From positions 23,293,111 to 23,357,110 of the forward strand of contig NC_092576.1 in the NCBI RefSeq assembly GCF_037975245.1: a DNA stretch of 64,000 bases. Reading direction: 5' to 3'. Of this stretch, positions 12,631 through 26,000 are shown piece by piece. How positions within the stretch are numbered: the first letter of the stretch is position 1; every line of letters begins with the position of its first letter. Both the position numbers and the translations under genes were made by a program. This DNA is from Apostichopus japonicus (Eukaryota > Echinodermata > Holothuroidea > Aspidochirotida > Stichopodidae). A model generated the notes under the pieces. That model searched no databases, was not told the DNA's origin, and saw only the letters and a program-made list of their open reading frames with translations.

Positions 12631-15600
12631 TATTTTGATTCCTGCAGTTTCCTGGGCTGGTGGAGAATAATCCGATACCTGCAATAGAGATCCTACTGAG
12701 GTTGATGCAGTCCAACCAAATCACAGAATACTTCAGTGTACTTGTCAATATGGATATGTCGTTACATTCCATGGAGGTGGTGAACAGACTAACAACAGTA
12801 AGTCTGTTATTTATGAAAAAAACATTAAAATGTTTGTATTATATTCTTCAGTGTACTGACAGTTTGCTACCCAACATTGTGTGAAGTTAGACAGGGCGAA
12901 ATACATATAACTGAATCATTTTGTTGTTTCTACTTATTGTTCTGCAGCAGGTTGTAGGAAAATATTATAGCACGATTTTTAAATTTGTTGTACACAAATG
13001 TCGTTGTTGTAAGCCTATTATGAGCCTATCATATCTCTGTACACATAATATTAACATTAGGACACTAAATGTATCATGATCATGACACATGCACTAGCGA
13101 CCAGATGTGACATAATAATAGTGAAGTGCATTTCCCCCACTCAGGCAATACTAGTCCATCATTTACAATTAGGGATGGTAGTGTGAAGAGAATGTTTCAA
13201 TATTGTTTACTTGTTATTCAGTGTGCGAGTTTAACAAAGACATCTGCCTTGGAATAAGTCTGCACAATGAATAGCTATTATTAGAACCCTACTGCTGTAA
13301 GGCTGCCGTGTAAACTATTATTATAAACCTACTGTTGTAAGGCTGTAGTGTAAAACTATATTTAGAATTTCACTGCTATAAGGCTGCAGTGTAAAAAACT
13401 ACAAATATAGTCTGGCATTCTCTATGGCACCTTAAATGAACACGACATTAGAACACTACTGCTATAAGGTTGTGGTGTAAAACTATTATTAGAATGCTAC
13501 TGCTATAAGGCTGCAGTATAAAACACCACAAATATAGTCTGGCATTCTCTATGGCACCTTAAATGAACTCGACATTAGAACACTACTGCTATAAGGTGGT
13601 GGTGTAAAACTATTATTAGAATGCTACTGCTATAAGGCTGCGGTATGAAACACCACAAATATAGTCTGGCATTCTCTATGGCACCTTAAATGAACTCGAC
13701 ATTAGAACACTACTGCTATAAGGCTGTGGTGTAAAACTATTATTAGAATGCTACTGCTATAAGGCTGCGGTATAAAACACCACAAATATAGTCTGGCATT
13801 CTCTATGGCACCTTAAATGAACTAGACATTAGAACACTACTGCTATAAGGCTGTCATGTAAAACTATTATTAGAATGCTACTGCTATAAGGCTGCGGTAT
13901 AAAACACCACAAATATAGTCAGGCATTCTCTATGGCACCTTAAATGAACTAGACATTAGAACACTACTGCTATAAGGTTGTGGTGTAAAACTATTATTAT
14001 AATGCTACTGCAATAAGGCTGCGTTATAAATCACCACAAATATAGTCTGGCATACTCTATGGCACCTTAAATGAACTAGACATTAGAACACTACTGCTAT
14101 AAGGTTGTGGTGTAAAACTATTATTATAATGCTACTGCTATAAGGCTGCGGTATAAAACACCACAAATATAGTCTGGCATTCTCTATGGCACCTTAAATG
14201 AACTCGACATTAGAACACTACTGCTATAAGGTTGTGGTGTAAAACTATTATTAGAATGCTACTGCTATAAGGCTGCAGTATAAAACACCACAAATATAGT
14301 CTGGCATTCTCTATGGCACCTTAAATGAACTCGACATTAGAACACTACTGCTATAAGGTTGTGGTGTAAAACTATTATTAGAATGCTACTGCTATAAGGC
14401 TGCAGTGTAAAACTATGGTTAGAATGCTACTGCTATAAGGCTGCGGCATAAAACTCCACAAACATAGTCTGGCATTCTCTATGGCATCTTAATGAACTCG
14501 ACATTAGAACCCCACTGCTATAAGGCTGCAGTATAAAACTATTATTAGAATGCTATTGCTATAAGGCTGCAGTGTAAAACTATTATTAGAATGCTACTGC
14601 TATAAGGCTGCAGTGTAAAACTATGGTTAGAATGCTACTGCTATAAGGCTGCGGTATAAAACTCCACAAACATAGTCTGGCATTCTCTATGGCATCTTAA
14701 TGAACTCGACATTAGAACCCCACTGCTATAAGGCTGCAGTATAAAACTATTATTAGAATGCTATTGCTATAAGGCTGCTGTGTAAAACACCACAAATATA
14801 CTATTGTCTGGCCTTCTCTATGACACCTTAATGAACAAGACATAAGAAACCTACTGCTATAAGGCTACAGTATAAGACTATTATTAGGATGCTAGTGCTA
14901 TAAGGCTGTGATGTAAATCTATTATTAGCACCGTACTGCTATAACACTGTGTTGTAAAACTCCACAAATACAGTCTGGCATTCACTCTGGCACCTAAATT
15001 AACAAGACATTAGAACCCTACTGCAATAAGGCTGCAGTATAAACTATTATTAGAATGCTACTGCGATAAGGCTGTGATGTAAAACTATTATTAGAACCGT
15101 ACTGCTATAGGACTGTGTTGTAAAACTCCACAAATATAGTCTGGCATTCACTATGGCACCTAAATTAACAAGACATTGGAAACCTACTGCTATAAGGCTA
15201 CAGTATAAAACTATTATTAGAATGCTACTGCTATAAGGCTGCAGTATAAAACTATTATTAGAATGCTATTGCTATAAGGCTGCTATGTAAAACAAGACAT
15301 AAGAAACCTACTGCTATAAGGCTACAGTATAAGACTATTATTAGAATGCTATTTTTATTAGGCTGCTATGTAAAACTTCTCAAATATAGTCTGGCATTCT
15401 CTATGGCACCTTAATGAACAAGACATTTCAGGGCAATCTTCTGCACAGTGCAGTAACATTCAGCCACAACTGTAAAGAATCACACCTTGAAATTGGATTT
15501 AGAGTATTGACTTTCAGTTACATTGCTTCACTGAACATGTAATCTATTTAAGAAACTATACCATGCCTGTCATGTACTCTTGAAATACTACAGTTACATT

Positions 15601-18600
15601 GCTTCACTGAACATGTAATCTAATAAGAAACTATACCATGCCTGTCATGTACTCTTGAAATACTACAGTTACATTGATTGACTGAACATGTAATCTATTT
15701 AAGAAACTATACCATGCCTGTCATGTACTCTTGAAATACTACAGTTACATCGATTGACTGGAACATGTAATCTATTTAAGAAACTATACCATGCCTGTCA
15801 TGTACTCTTGAAATACTACAGTTACATTGATTGACTGGAACATGTAATCTATTTAAGAAACTATACCATGCCTGTCATGTACTCTTGAAATACTACAGTT
15901 ACATTGCTTCACTGAACATGTAATCTAATAAGAAACTATACCATGCCTGTCATGTACTCTTGAAATACTACAGTTACATTGATTGACTGAACATGTAATC
16001 TATTTAAGAAACTATACCATGCCTGTCATGTACTCTTGAAATACTACAGTTACATCGATTGACTGGAACATGTAATCTATTTAAGAAACTATACCATGCC
16101 TGTCATGTACTCTTGAAATACTACAGTTACATTGATTGACTGGAACATGTAATCTATTTAAGAAACTATACCATGCCTGTCATGTACTCTTGAAATACTA
16201 CAGTTACCTGTACATCGATTGACTGAACATGTAATCTATTTAAGAAACTATACCATGCCTGTCATGTACTCTTGAAATACTACAGTTACATTGATTGACT
16301 GAACATGTAATCTATTTAAGAAACTATACCATGCCTGTCATGTACTCTTGAAATACTACAGTTACATTGATTGACTGGAACATGTAATCTATTTAAGAAA
16401 CTATACCATGCCTGCCATGTACTCTTGAAATACTACAGTTACATTGATTGACTGGAACATGTAATCTATTTAAGAAACTATACCATGCCTGCCATGTACT
16501 CTTGAAATACTACAGTTACATCGATTGACTGGAACATGTAATCTATTTAAGAAACTATACCATGCCTGTCATGTACTCTTGAAATACTACAGTTACATTG
16601 ATTGACTGAACATGTAATCTATTTAAGAAACTATACCATGCCTGTCATGTACTCTTGAAATACTACAGTTACATTGATTGACTGAACATGTAATCTATTT
16701 AAGAAACTATACCATGCCTGTCATGTACTCTTGAAATACTACAGTTACATTGATTGACTGGAACATGTAATCTATTTAAGAAACTATACCATGCCTGTCA
16801 TGTACTCTTGAAATACTACAGTTACATTGATTGACTGAACATGTAATCTATTTAAGAAACTATACCATGCCTGTCATGTACTCTTGAAATACTACTTGAC
16901 AGTTATGATCACTGGTTCCTTCTGCAGGCTGTAGATCTACCTCAAGAATTTGTTCATCTGTATATTTCTAATTGTATCTCAACCTGTGAGGCTATGGAAG
17001 ACAAATCAATGCAGAACAGACATGTCAGATTGGTAAGTAACCATCAAAATCATGGCTTTGAGAAAGTTGCTGTGGAAAAAAAGCTATGTGACATTCATGT
17101 AGTGAGAAACAAAAGTTATTCCAAAACTGTTATATGAATACCCAGATTGCTTGAAATGTCCTCCTTACTCAAGATGTGACTCTTTGCAGACACAGTTCCT
17201 TATTTTTCCATAGTATTCCTCAATGGTTGCTCAATGTTGATCTGTGATGTCTCCGTGGCAATTGTTTCTGCAAGTTATTAAGTTTTCTGATTTGTAGATT
17301 GCTTTTTATAAGTGATTTATTTGATACTTTTTCTGTATAACTCTTTATTGTTATACAAGCAACTGAAAGGTGTAATTTCTCCAGGATATTATTTTGTGTT
17401 ACATTTAAAGAGGAATTCCTCTAAAGGTGATACTTTGTTGTTGCGACTTGCTTGAACAACTCTTGCATATAGTGTACAGTCATGGTAATAAGTGTGGTCA
17501 CTTAAACTACACCTTTCTTAAGGTTCTTTTGAGTGTAAGCCATCTTTTCTTTTACGACTGCATAGGTCTATTTTTCGGTTTCTTGCTATAGCAAAAGGAA
17601 CCTATGTAGTCAGGTTCGCGTGTGTGTCTGTTAGTGCATCTGTGACACTTGCTTGGGTACGCTCTATCTCAATAAGGGAAAGTTGGATCGAGGCCAAACT
17701 TGGACTATAGATCTGCTATATCATGAAGGTGTGCCATATTATTTTTGATGCCCACAAAGGTCACCAAAGGTCAGTTGTGGTCCAAAATACTATATTAAAA
17801 TAAAAATAAAAATATTAAAACTGCAATAACTCGCAGTGCCAATGTGTGACGAAGTTGATATTTTGGGGCAAGTTGTGAACAGGTAAGGGGAACATTAATA
17901 GGTCAATTAATGTTAAAAAACTAGTATTTTGTTGGGAGAAAATGGGCAAAGAAAAAATGTTTGAATTTTTATAGTTTTTGATGCTATATTCACGTCTCAC
18001 CGATCAAAAAAATGTCAATGGGTTGACCCCAGGTGACCTTTGTGTGTTAAGTTATATGAGGTCAAAGTTAATTTTCAGACATTTAATGCAATAACTCCCA
18101 ATTCCAATGTGTGACACAGTTGATATTTTGGGACAAGTTGCAAATGGTAAAGGGGAATATTTTCAAACTTAACGGTCATGTGATCCGAGGTCACCAAAGG
18201 TCAATTAATGATAAAAAATAGTATTTTTTTTGGGGGGGTGGCAAATATAAAATGTTTGAACTGTTACAGTTTTGATTAGTCTCTAGTTAGGTCTCACCGA
18301 TCAATAATGTCAATTGGTTGACCCCAGGGTGACCTTTGTGTGTGAAGTTATGTATATAAGTTCAAAGTTAATTTTTAGACATATAATGCAATTAATTCCC
18401 AATGCCAAGGTGTGACATGGTAGATATTTTTGGACAAGTTGTGAATGGGGTGGTGGAACATTTTCAAACTTAACGGTTATGTGATTTGAGGTCACCAATG
18501 TTATCATATCTGTTGACCCGCTTGTAAGTGACCTTATATTTCTTACATTTTCGACGCCATATTCAGGTCTCAAAAGTGCCTTCAGATCAAAAATCCGATC

Positions 18601-19747
18601 ACAGTTTGTGATCACAAAAGTGTTGGCTATAGTGTTGGCTACTTTATGGGCACATATAGGACCACAATTACTTGGACTATTTGAGCCCATTATGTGTATT
18701 GTCATAAACCCCTACGCAAGGAACCACAGTGCCCTCGGGCTCTTGTTTTTTAAAGAAATGATCTGCTGGTTGATTAAAAAGTTTGATCAAATAGTACATT
18801 TCTTTGTTCAACAATTCAGCAGGATCTTAATCAGACCAATATAATTCTCTGTCAGCAAATCTGTTCTCCTTGGACTAACTGCAAATATGGCTGCTTGGTT
18901 TTTTCAAGAAGATATCATTGCGACATTCCTGTGATCCTTACATCATGACACACACATGATTCTGTGACAGAGTTTTGATTTCAGCAAGAATGAAATAACT
19001 GTCTATGGATTTTATTCATATTTCTGTTTGTCCATTAGGTCTGTGTCTTCTTGCAGTCTCTTATCAGAAACAAGATTATCAATGTAAAGGTATGTAGTAC
19101 TTCTTGAATAATTAAACACTTACAATAATAATTAAACTTAAAGTGGTGAAAGTGTCTGGTCTTTCTAGTACTTGTAACTTTTCGTGCCTGTGAACGTTGC
19201 CCACAAATCTTGCGGTTAATTGACAAGTTCATTTCTTATGTTTTGCCTTGGTGTTAAACCTTGCCTACAACCATGCAGGTCTTCAGTTAATTTGGGGTTA
19301 TTTTTGATACTATAAGATACAAAACAATCTTGTTAGTTAGCTTGATTGGTTATGAAATGTCCAGAGACAACTAAAAACGAAATTCACCCGCATTTTCAAG
19401 TTTAGATTTGCTTCATCTAAGAGATTGACAGCAAATAAAGATTGAAATTTCTGAATAAGACAATTTTCAAAATCAGGTGGTGAGCGTACAAGATTGGAGG
19501 TTTTGTTTAGTACCTTATTTGGTCATTGATCAATATCTGTCATCTTAACTCCAATCTTGCTGTAGTTTTACTGACTATTTAGTGAATTCTGCCATTGTTT
19601 CAGGATCTATTTATCGAGATGCAAGCATTTTGTATCGAGTTCAGTCACATCAGGGAAGCAGCAGGATTGTTCAGACTCTTGAAAAATATGGACAGCGAAC
19701 AGCAACAACAGCCTCAGCCAAGCACCAGAAACACCAGTAACACTTAA
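5350..19747 (+). CDS. CNOT11: CCR4-NOT transcription complex subunit 11, 11 exons, 449 aa
   Basis: Exons: 5350-5387, 7942-8050, 8700-8834, 9464-9580, 10360-10523, 11264-11390, 11894-12103, 12648-12797, 16928-17032, 19039-19089, 19604-19747 (TAA). Every junction is GT-AG and the phases agree, giving 449 residues; human CNOT11 is about 510, with a longer N-terminus. Conserved stretches include MSLSAKEL at the start, [10 protein letters not shown] (56-65), HFKPEFIR before [22 protein letters not shown] (end of exon 7), [20 protein letters not shown] (exon 8) and the C-terminal [19 protein letters not shown]. The last third corresponds to the family's C-terminal domain (DUF2363). In animals CNOT11 binds CNOT10 and the N-terminus of CNOT1 in the cytoplasmic CCR4-NOT deadenylase, which acts in mRNA decay. 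ATG 5350 is chosen because it matches the family start and has A at -3. An in-frame ATG at 5335 would add five residues. The C-terminal tail is Gln-rich (QQQQPQ). Confidence 0.96.
5853..5912 (+). repeat. Degenerate tRNA-like sequence (SINE head or tRNA pseudogene) in CNOT11 intron 1
   Basis: A box A-like TAGCTCAGTTTGGA (5857-5870) lies about 22 bases before a box B-like GGAGTTCAAACC (5893-5904), as in pol III tRNA-derived promoters. The presumed T-arm stem does not pair well, so an intact tRNA is unlikely. The preceding segment, including CTCAGTTTGGA, occurs once more near 5730-5770, a local duplication of about 107 bp. Confidence 0.4.
6480..6725. repeat. 60-bp tandem repeat, about 4 copies, CNOT11 intron 1
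   Basis: The unit holds ATGCTAGGCCTAGCCTAGGC followed by CAGTCAATGGAATAACAGAA. Copies start near 6481, 6541, 6601 and 6661. The inner TAGGCCTAGCCTAGGC string is itself nearly palindromic. The rest of intron 1 (5388-7941) shows no other gene. Confidence 0.9.
9845..10275. repeat. About 131-bp tandem repeat, just over 3 copies, CNOT11 intron 4
   Basis: GAAGTGTGGAAGTATGG recurs near 9849, 9978, 10109 and 10240 with nearly identical intervening sequence (TCATCCTGAACTGAG, CAATCAGTACATGAACAAAC). An open frame across it is a by-product of the repeat. Confidence 0.92.
12590..12634. repeat. (TA)n microsatellite just upstream of CNOT11 exon 8
   Basis: A run of TA dinucleotides ends about 14 bases before the exon 8 acceptor, occupying the place where the branch point and polypyrimidine tract would lie. 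TTTTGATTCCTGCAG remains as the acceptor. Confidence 0.95.
13265..15425. repeat. Composite minisatellite, about 128-bp unit with 41-bp subunits, CNOT11 intron 8
   Basis: The small unit CTACTGCTATAAGGCTG...GTGTAAAACTATTATTAGAAT (about 41 bp) is nested in a larger unit of about 128 bp that adds CACAAATATAGTCTGGCATT and CTCTATGGCACCTTAAATGA. The central part (13490-14340) is very regular. Toward 14400-15400 the subunit number per large unit varies and copies diverge. More than 40 copies of the ACTGCTATAAGG core are present. Confidence 0.95.
15525..16898. repeat. 76-77-bp minisatellite, about 18 copies, CNOT11 intron 8
   Basis: The unit contains CATGTAATCTATTTAAGAAA, CTATACCATGCCTGTCATGT and ACTCTTGAAATACTACAG. 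Copies are almost identical, differing mainly at CTTCAC/GATTGAC, TGAACATG/TGGAACATG and a few point changes. The array ends about 30 bp before the exon 9 acceptor (AG at 16926-16927). With the neighbouring composite array it makes up most of the 4130-nt intron 8. Confidence 0.97.
17560..18765. repeat. Dispersed-type repeat with three 265-300-bp internal units, CNOT11 intron 9
   Basis: Three diverged units begin with GCAATAACTC or similar (near 17824, 18089, 18388). They share CCAATGTGTGAC, TTGATATTTTGGG, GAGGTCACCAA and GGTTGACCCCAGG. They are framed on the left by GTTTCTTGCTATAGCAAAAG and on the right by GGAACCACAGTGCCCTCGGG. The structure looks like an interspersed repeat with an internal tandem array. 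No coding capacity was recognised. Confidence 0.6.
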
Positions 19748-20930
19748 TAGAACTCTCGCCATATGCAGCCAGTGAACAGGAACTACAGCTCCCAGTACGG
19801 CATCACAGAAATACATGCACATTGTTGATGACCAATGAAAAGATAATTATTTGAAACTTATCTAGAAGGTTATCACATTTGCCAGATGATGTGAACACAG
19901 CAGGTTGGTACACTGTCAACATATAGTGTTAAAACTTTCATTTGTGTGATATCTGAAATATCCACTCTTCAACTAGAGATGTAAGATCTTGATGAATCTG
20001 CTTAAAACTTAAAATTTCATAAAGCAGCCAGTTAGTTCAGCCCAATCTTAAATTACATCAAATATAGGCAATCGAAAGGCGATTCATGGTATCGTTGGAA
20101 TTCTCATAGATTATTCCCAAATAAGTAATATAAGATAAGCCAGGTGTTACCTATTAGCCAGTTGGCCGGCCCATGGGTCAAATCCAGCCCTCATACAGTT
20201 CATCAGATTTCATGTGTCCTACAATAATAAATTTGCCCAACCTTTGGTACTATGCTGGTATGCAGGCTCTTAAACCCTTACTTATACTTTAGTCTTGAGA
20301 GCACCTACTGATCTGTCCTACATTTTGCTCAAATCTAGGTGTAAAGTGGGACATGGTGTACTCTGACCCTTTTCTTAGCTCCAACCTTTGTTTTCTATTG
20401 GCAAACATAGATTTATACAAGTATAAACCCTGATATATATAGAATGCACTTGGAGCAGTGTGCCTAATGGTAAACCTGACTACAGCATTCAACAACAACA
20501 CATTGCAACCTTCTAGCATGTACAACAGTTGTTTAAAACTTGCAGTATTCACAGCTGTGTGGGAAACTGTTGCATTAAGTCCATCGCACAGTATAAGAAG
20601 CTAGTCCGGTAGCCCCCATGTTACCACCTTTTCTCAGGGGTAATTTCAGTCAAGCAGAATAAGTTGACTTAGAGAGATTGCACCTCTCAAACTGTTTTGT
20701 GCACAGCATCTCTTTAGTTACCGTTGAGTTTTCCACTCAGTAATGATATACAGTATGTTAACATGAGAACTTGCAAGTAGTTCCAATTCAAATTTCAGTA
20801 TATCTCCCCTTATTAAGGTTTGGTTAAAGTTACAGGCTTGTGGTTATACAGCACAGCTTAGACAGTGTGCATTAAGGTATTAGTCCAGTTAGGCAATCAG
20901 AAGGAAATAGATAGGAGCATGGACGGAAAA
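19748..20930 (+). other. CNOT11 3' UTR / downstream flank
   Basis: This is unique AT-rich sequence after the CNOT11 stop. The first candidate polyadenylation hexamer I see is AATAAA at 20226-20231, so a 3' UTR of about 0.5 kb is possible. No other gene was recognised. Confidence 0.4.
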
Positions 20931-20939
20931 GCAAAATGA

Positions 20940-21700
20940 TCTATATCTCAACTATAGTTCATTTCCTACAAGCAAAGTAATATTTAGCTATAATACTATG
21001 AATCCCTAGAAGTTTCCTAAAGAGGTTCATATCACATGAACTGAGGATTTAGCTATAATACTATTACTCTTTGGAAGTGTACTGAAGATGTTAACTGTCA
21101 CATGATCTGAGGATTTAGCTTTTATAATATTAATCCTTAGAAGTGTTCTGAAGATGTTAAATGTCACATGAAGTGAGGATTTAGCTATCATACATTTAAT
21201 CCCTAGAAGTGTTGTAAAGATGTTAATGTCACATTATCTGAGGAATTAGCTATAATACTTTTAATCCTTAGAAGTGTTCAAAAGATGTTAATGTCACATT
21301 TTCTGAAGATTTAAATATCATACTTTTAATCCTGAAAGGTGTTCTGAAGATGTTCAATGTCACATGAACTGAGGATTTAGCTATAATACTTTTAATCCCT
21401 AGAAGTGTTCTAAAGATGTTAATGTCACATTTTCTGAGGATTTAGCTATCATACTTTTAATCCTTGGAAGTGTTCTGAAGATATTAAAGTCACATGAACT
21501 GAGGATTTAACTATATATAGTACTATTAATCCTTAGACGTGTTCTGAAGATGTTAAATGTCACACATGAACTGAGTATTTAACTTTCATACTTTTAATCC
21601 CTAGAAGTGTTCTGAAGATTTTAAATTCACATGAACTGAGGAATAAGCTATATTACTAATTCCTAGAAGTGTTCTGAAGATGTTCATGTCACATTTATTA
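20940..21700. repeat. Degenerate tandem repeat, unit about 65-75 bp, about 11 copies
   Basis: Copies share TTAATCC(C/T)TAGAAGTGTTCTGAAGATGTT, then TGTCACATGAACTGAGGATT and TAGCTATAATACT. Spacing varies and substitutions are common, so this array is older than the CNOT11 intron arrays. Confidence 0.9.
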
Positions 21701-22767
21701 AGGATCCTCTTTTGCCTTCTCAAATGTATGTTTGAAATAGAAAAGACTAAAAGTTAATTATCACAACTGCAATGTATTGGACAAAGTACGCCATGACAAT
21801 TCGGTAGAAAACCACCTGAAAAAAAAACAAAGAAACAGCAGTTTTAACTAAGTTCAAAATTTACTCAATGTTGAGTTTAATTGTTTTTTTCTTCGTTACT
21901 TTGTAAATATAACTTGAAATTAACATGAAAATATGTCTCCTCTCTGTTATCTCTGTAGTTGATCTTTAGAATAGATATAATTTGATAGATAGGGAAGGGA
22001 GGGGTCTTGGGAGAAGGTGGTGGGGGGCAAAATGGTGTCTTCTGAGTAAAAGAAACACATTGCCTGCAGAATTCGACTGAAACAGATGCCATGCAACTAG
22101 ACTTCTGTTAGTTTTTGATGATTGTCTAGAATCTTGGTCGCACAACTTGGCTTCCTACACTGCACGACTAACAAGCACATAATCAAATGTATTCCAGCTC
22201 AAATACAATCCTACTTCACTGTGATTAACCTGGGAGCACTCGCACCGGCACACTTTTGCTGAAAAAAATTCGTGGTATTTTTGTCTCCCACACATTTTTG
22301 AAGACTATGTAACAACTGGCATCTTTTTTTTATCTTTCATCTGAGTATACAATTATTGCATTCCATTGCAAACATAAATCGCATTGATTTGTTAAGAAAA
22401 CCAAGTTTGTACCAAATTTGCATCTAGTACAAATTTGCATCTGGCAACACTGTCCTGTTATTGCTGATGACCACCAGGGTACCACGGCCAGGTAAGGCTT
22501 CACTAGTCATCCGATCTGATGACATTGTTAACCAAACTAGCTTGAAGTTGAAGAATTGCAGAATAAAAGTGGTTTGTCAATAATTGTATATGGCAAAATA
22601 ATTACTTGTGCAATGTGCATGACAAAACTTGATTTTATCAAAGATATTTGACCTCTCTAAATAATTATCCCAGTATACATTAGTGTATGTAGCAGTTGTT
22701 AGGCTAGCCTAACATAGGCCTAAACGTTACTGGCAAGCATGCATTCAATAACTTACAGCATGGGGGT

Positions 22768-23012
22768 CACTGGCGTAGCTAGGTGGTGGCCAAAGCCACT
22801 CCCAATTTAAAGACAAAAAATAATTCATCCAAAATAAAGGATTTAGTTTAGATGCAACCTGCAAGACCTGGGAAGTGCCAATTCCGGCGATCTAGAGGTA
22901 CCCTTTCACAAATGTCTACGTTCCGCGCAAACTGATGGTGGCGCCCTACTTAGATAGTAACAAACTCAGGATTCGACCACCTCAACCAAAAATCCTGGCT
23001 ACGCCATTACTG
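22768..23012. mobile_element. MITE-like element with GGCGTAGC inverted ends
   Basis: The left end CACTGGCGTAGCTAGG (from about 22768) is matched in inverted form at the right by CCTGGCTACGCCATTACTG (to about 23012). The interior of about 245 bp is non-coding. I cannot see a clear target duplication, so the exact ends and superfamily stay open. The CAG/CAC-GGCG ends resemble hAT-type non-autonomous elements. Confidence 0.5.
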
Positions 23013-26000
23013 GGTAATAACCCCCCTCCCCCCACAACCTCCGCTTCCTAAAGTCGTACGTGAGTGGGTAAGGGGGGGGGCTTCTCATGTTTTTTTTCCA
23101 ATATAAATGCTCTGAGATGTACTTGATCTGCGGGCAAGAGCGGATCCTTGATTTTATGAAAGGGGGGCCATATAAATCATCTTGTGATCTCCGTGATGGG
23201 GAGAGGTGGTTTCCGAGTCCCCTTCCCCATTTGAGAATTTTGAATAATTAACTTCCCGCTTCCTGTTCGTGTTTGGTAGAGATGGTTTAGGGAGAATCCC
23301 TGATCTGAGAGAATTTTCTGGTAATTTGCGTGGTTTTTAGTTTTTACCCACATCACGGTACTACTATACAAACAAATCTCTAAGAAAACAGGCCTATATA
23401 AAGTGCGCATAAAAAGTTAGGGCTCAAATGTGATATGAGGTGTATCTGGAGCTCTAAAATCATGCCCCAAAATTTTGGTTTTGATAAAACAAAATCTACA
23501 GAAACTAAGTTCAACGTTAGACAACATTGAGGATTTACATTAGTGTGAAGGATTGGACGACTCTGGCGTACTGTAGGTCTAGGATATCACCTTAGCCTAG
23601 CCTAGGCCTTCTACTAAGTACTGATCCCTAAATCAATGTACTTTCTAGCTAACTGCATAAAACTCCCCCTCCCCCCCCAACCCTAAAAAAAAAAAAATTG
23701 AAGGGAGGAACATTTCCCCAGTCATTTACAATCCTAGTGTGAACCCTGGCTGCATTAGGGTATAGTAGACCACATCATGTTTTTAAAAATAGATGCCGAC
23801 TGGGTTAAAATTCATTCTATGACAGGAGGCACGGGGTCTCCTGGGGATTGAGGTTCTGCCCTAGATTGTTTAGCTAGGCTAGCCAGGGTGCATTTAGTTA
23901 GTCCACAAAAAAAAAAGGTTTCGGCATGGAGTTGATTTTTGTTGGTGTGTCGATGTGCAAGCAACGCCTTGCCGGTGTAGAAATATGCCATGCTAGCCTA
24001 AATAATGTTTCCAATAAGCTGGGCATGACGTTACTGAGGTGTATAATAGCTAGGGCCTTGGTGTAACATATGGCGCAAGGCATACATGGAATGCACCCTG
24101 CATCAGGCTATGTATATCTGTGTGAGCAAGAGCCTTAAAACTACATGGATTGTAGCTTAATTGCAGTTAATATATAAGACTCATGAGAATAGTCGACCAT
24201 GAGGAGATGTGTGGGTGTGGGTAAGCTATGATAGGATGGGTTATGAGCTGGGACTGTGATCCAATTTTATTTAACATTTATTTATTTTGTTTCAGTTTCT
24301 TGTTCACTATTTTTCTTTTTCTTGTTACAATAAATAAGAGGTAAACTGAAGTCAAATGTGATGTACTTAAAGTGATACAAACCCATTGTTTGTTTTATTA
24401 ACTTGTATTTCATAGAGAAACAGAGTCACATAGTTTCACGTACATTGTCCTATTGGCATTACCCTGAACATCATTTCTGACTTAGGGTCCAAATTTTGTC
24501 TGAATTTGTCTATGCTTATCGTTGGAGGCTCTCTTAAAGGAAGGCTTCCCTAACCACATTTGTTTTCAAAAATTAGGTTACATATGCAAACTGGCTGAGT
24601 TTTCCACCACCCTCCCCACACCCCATCCTTAAATTAAACATATGTGACAAAGTTTGGGAGTATCACTTTTATCTTTAGGAAAATGTATTCCTCATGTAAT
24701 TTCCTTTCATTTGATACCCATTATGCCTTACTTTCATAAACTTCAGTTTTTATTTTTAACCCCTCCCAGCCCCACCCACCCACGTTGCCCACCCGAGCCA
24801 ATAGTGGGTGTAGATTAATATTTTCGGTAAAGGGTCAGCTCTACAGCATAGTTACATGTAGATTAATATTCCTTGTTTTTTTCCTTTCATTTGACAGTCA
24901 TATCTAATATCTACATTATTCATATATTACATGAAAACCCATTTTTGAACTTACCCTGGGTTCCCCTAATTCATGGGGAATATGAGAGCATCTAGGGTTC
25001 CCCCTCTCAGAATTGTGAAATATGGATTCCTGGTATCATTTCCTTTCATTTGATACCCACCATGCCATACTTTAAATAATCGAAGACTTACCCCTCCCAC
25101 CCAAAGGGGTTGGGGCTGTGTGAACATTTGAGAGTGAGCCCTTTCAGATTTTCATCAGGGCACCCTGGGCTATCTTTTAGATACAACATATAAAATAGCA
25201 CAAGGAATGAAAAAAATGTTCCGGTACTCCCTAGTTAGATTGGTTACATTTATGCACAGACTGACCGCCAGTTGGGGGGAATGTCAAACATGATTTGGAA
25301 TGTCAAACATGATTTGATATTACTAAACACTGGCTTTTCATATTTCCGAGCTGTGTTTACACTGAGACATATCCCATCATAAGTGTATGTTATCAGCTTG
25401 ATTATGTTAGATTTAGCTAATTTGAAAACCCATCACCATTACAGGAAATAGACATGGTAATAAATGAAAGGAAACACACGAAGTACACGTTTCCTAGATG
25501 ATAATGATGACTATGACAATGATGATGTCATATTAAGTCTTGCTTGCTTGTTGCTTGTTGGGTTTCTGTCTCCTTTAAGAAAATAGCCAAGTAAAAATAA
25601 AGTAAATAAAGAGAAAATAAACATCGTATGGGGGCACAGTAATATCTATTGAAAACAAAATATTATTTTTTTTTTTACAATTTTACAGTACAAAAACTTT
25701 TATTAAAATTTACTTGTTCTAAAGCCAAAGAACTAAGGTAGCAAAAATTGGGATTTTTACATTTCTTGTGTTCGAAACAAAATATTCTCACAGCTCAAGG
25801 GTCATATCATATACGTCTATGGAGAGTAAGAAAGGAAAACAAGGTCATAAAATATAAAGAGTGAGATTTTAATGTTTGATCTGCCATTGCATTTTGCCAA
25901 TGTTACGCAAAGTGATTGGTCATCTACCACACATTGCATATGCCTGACTGCCTGCTTGTGGTATTACAGAAATCGGTCGTCATTTCTATAAAAAAAAAAC

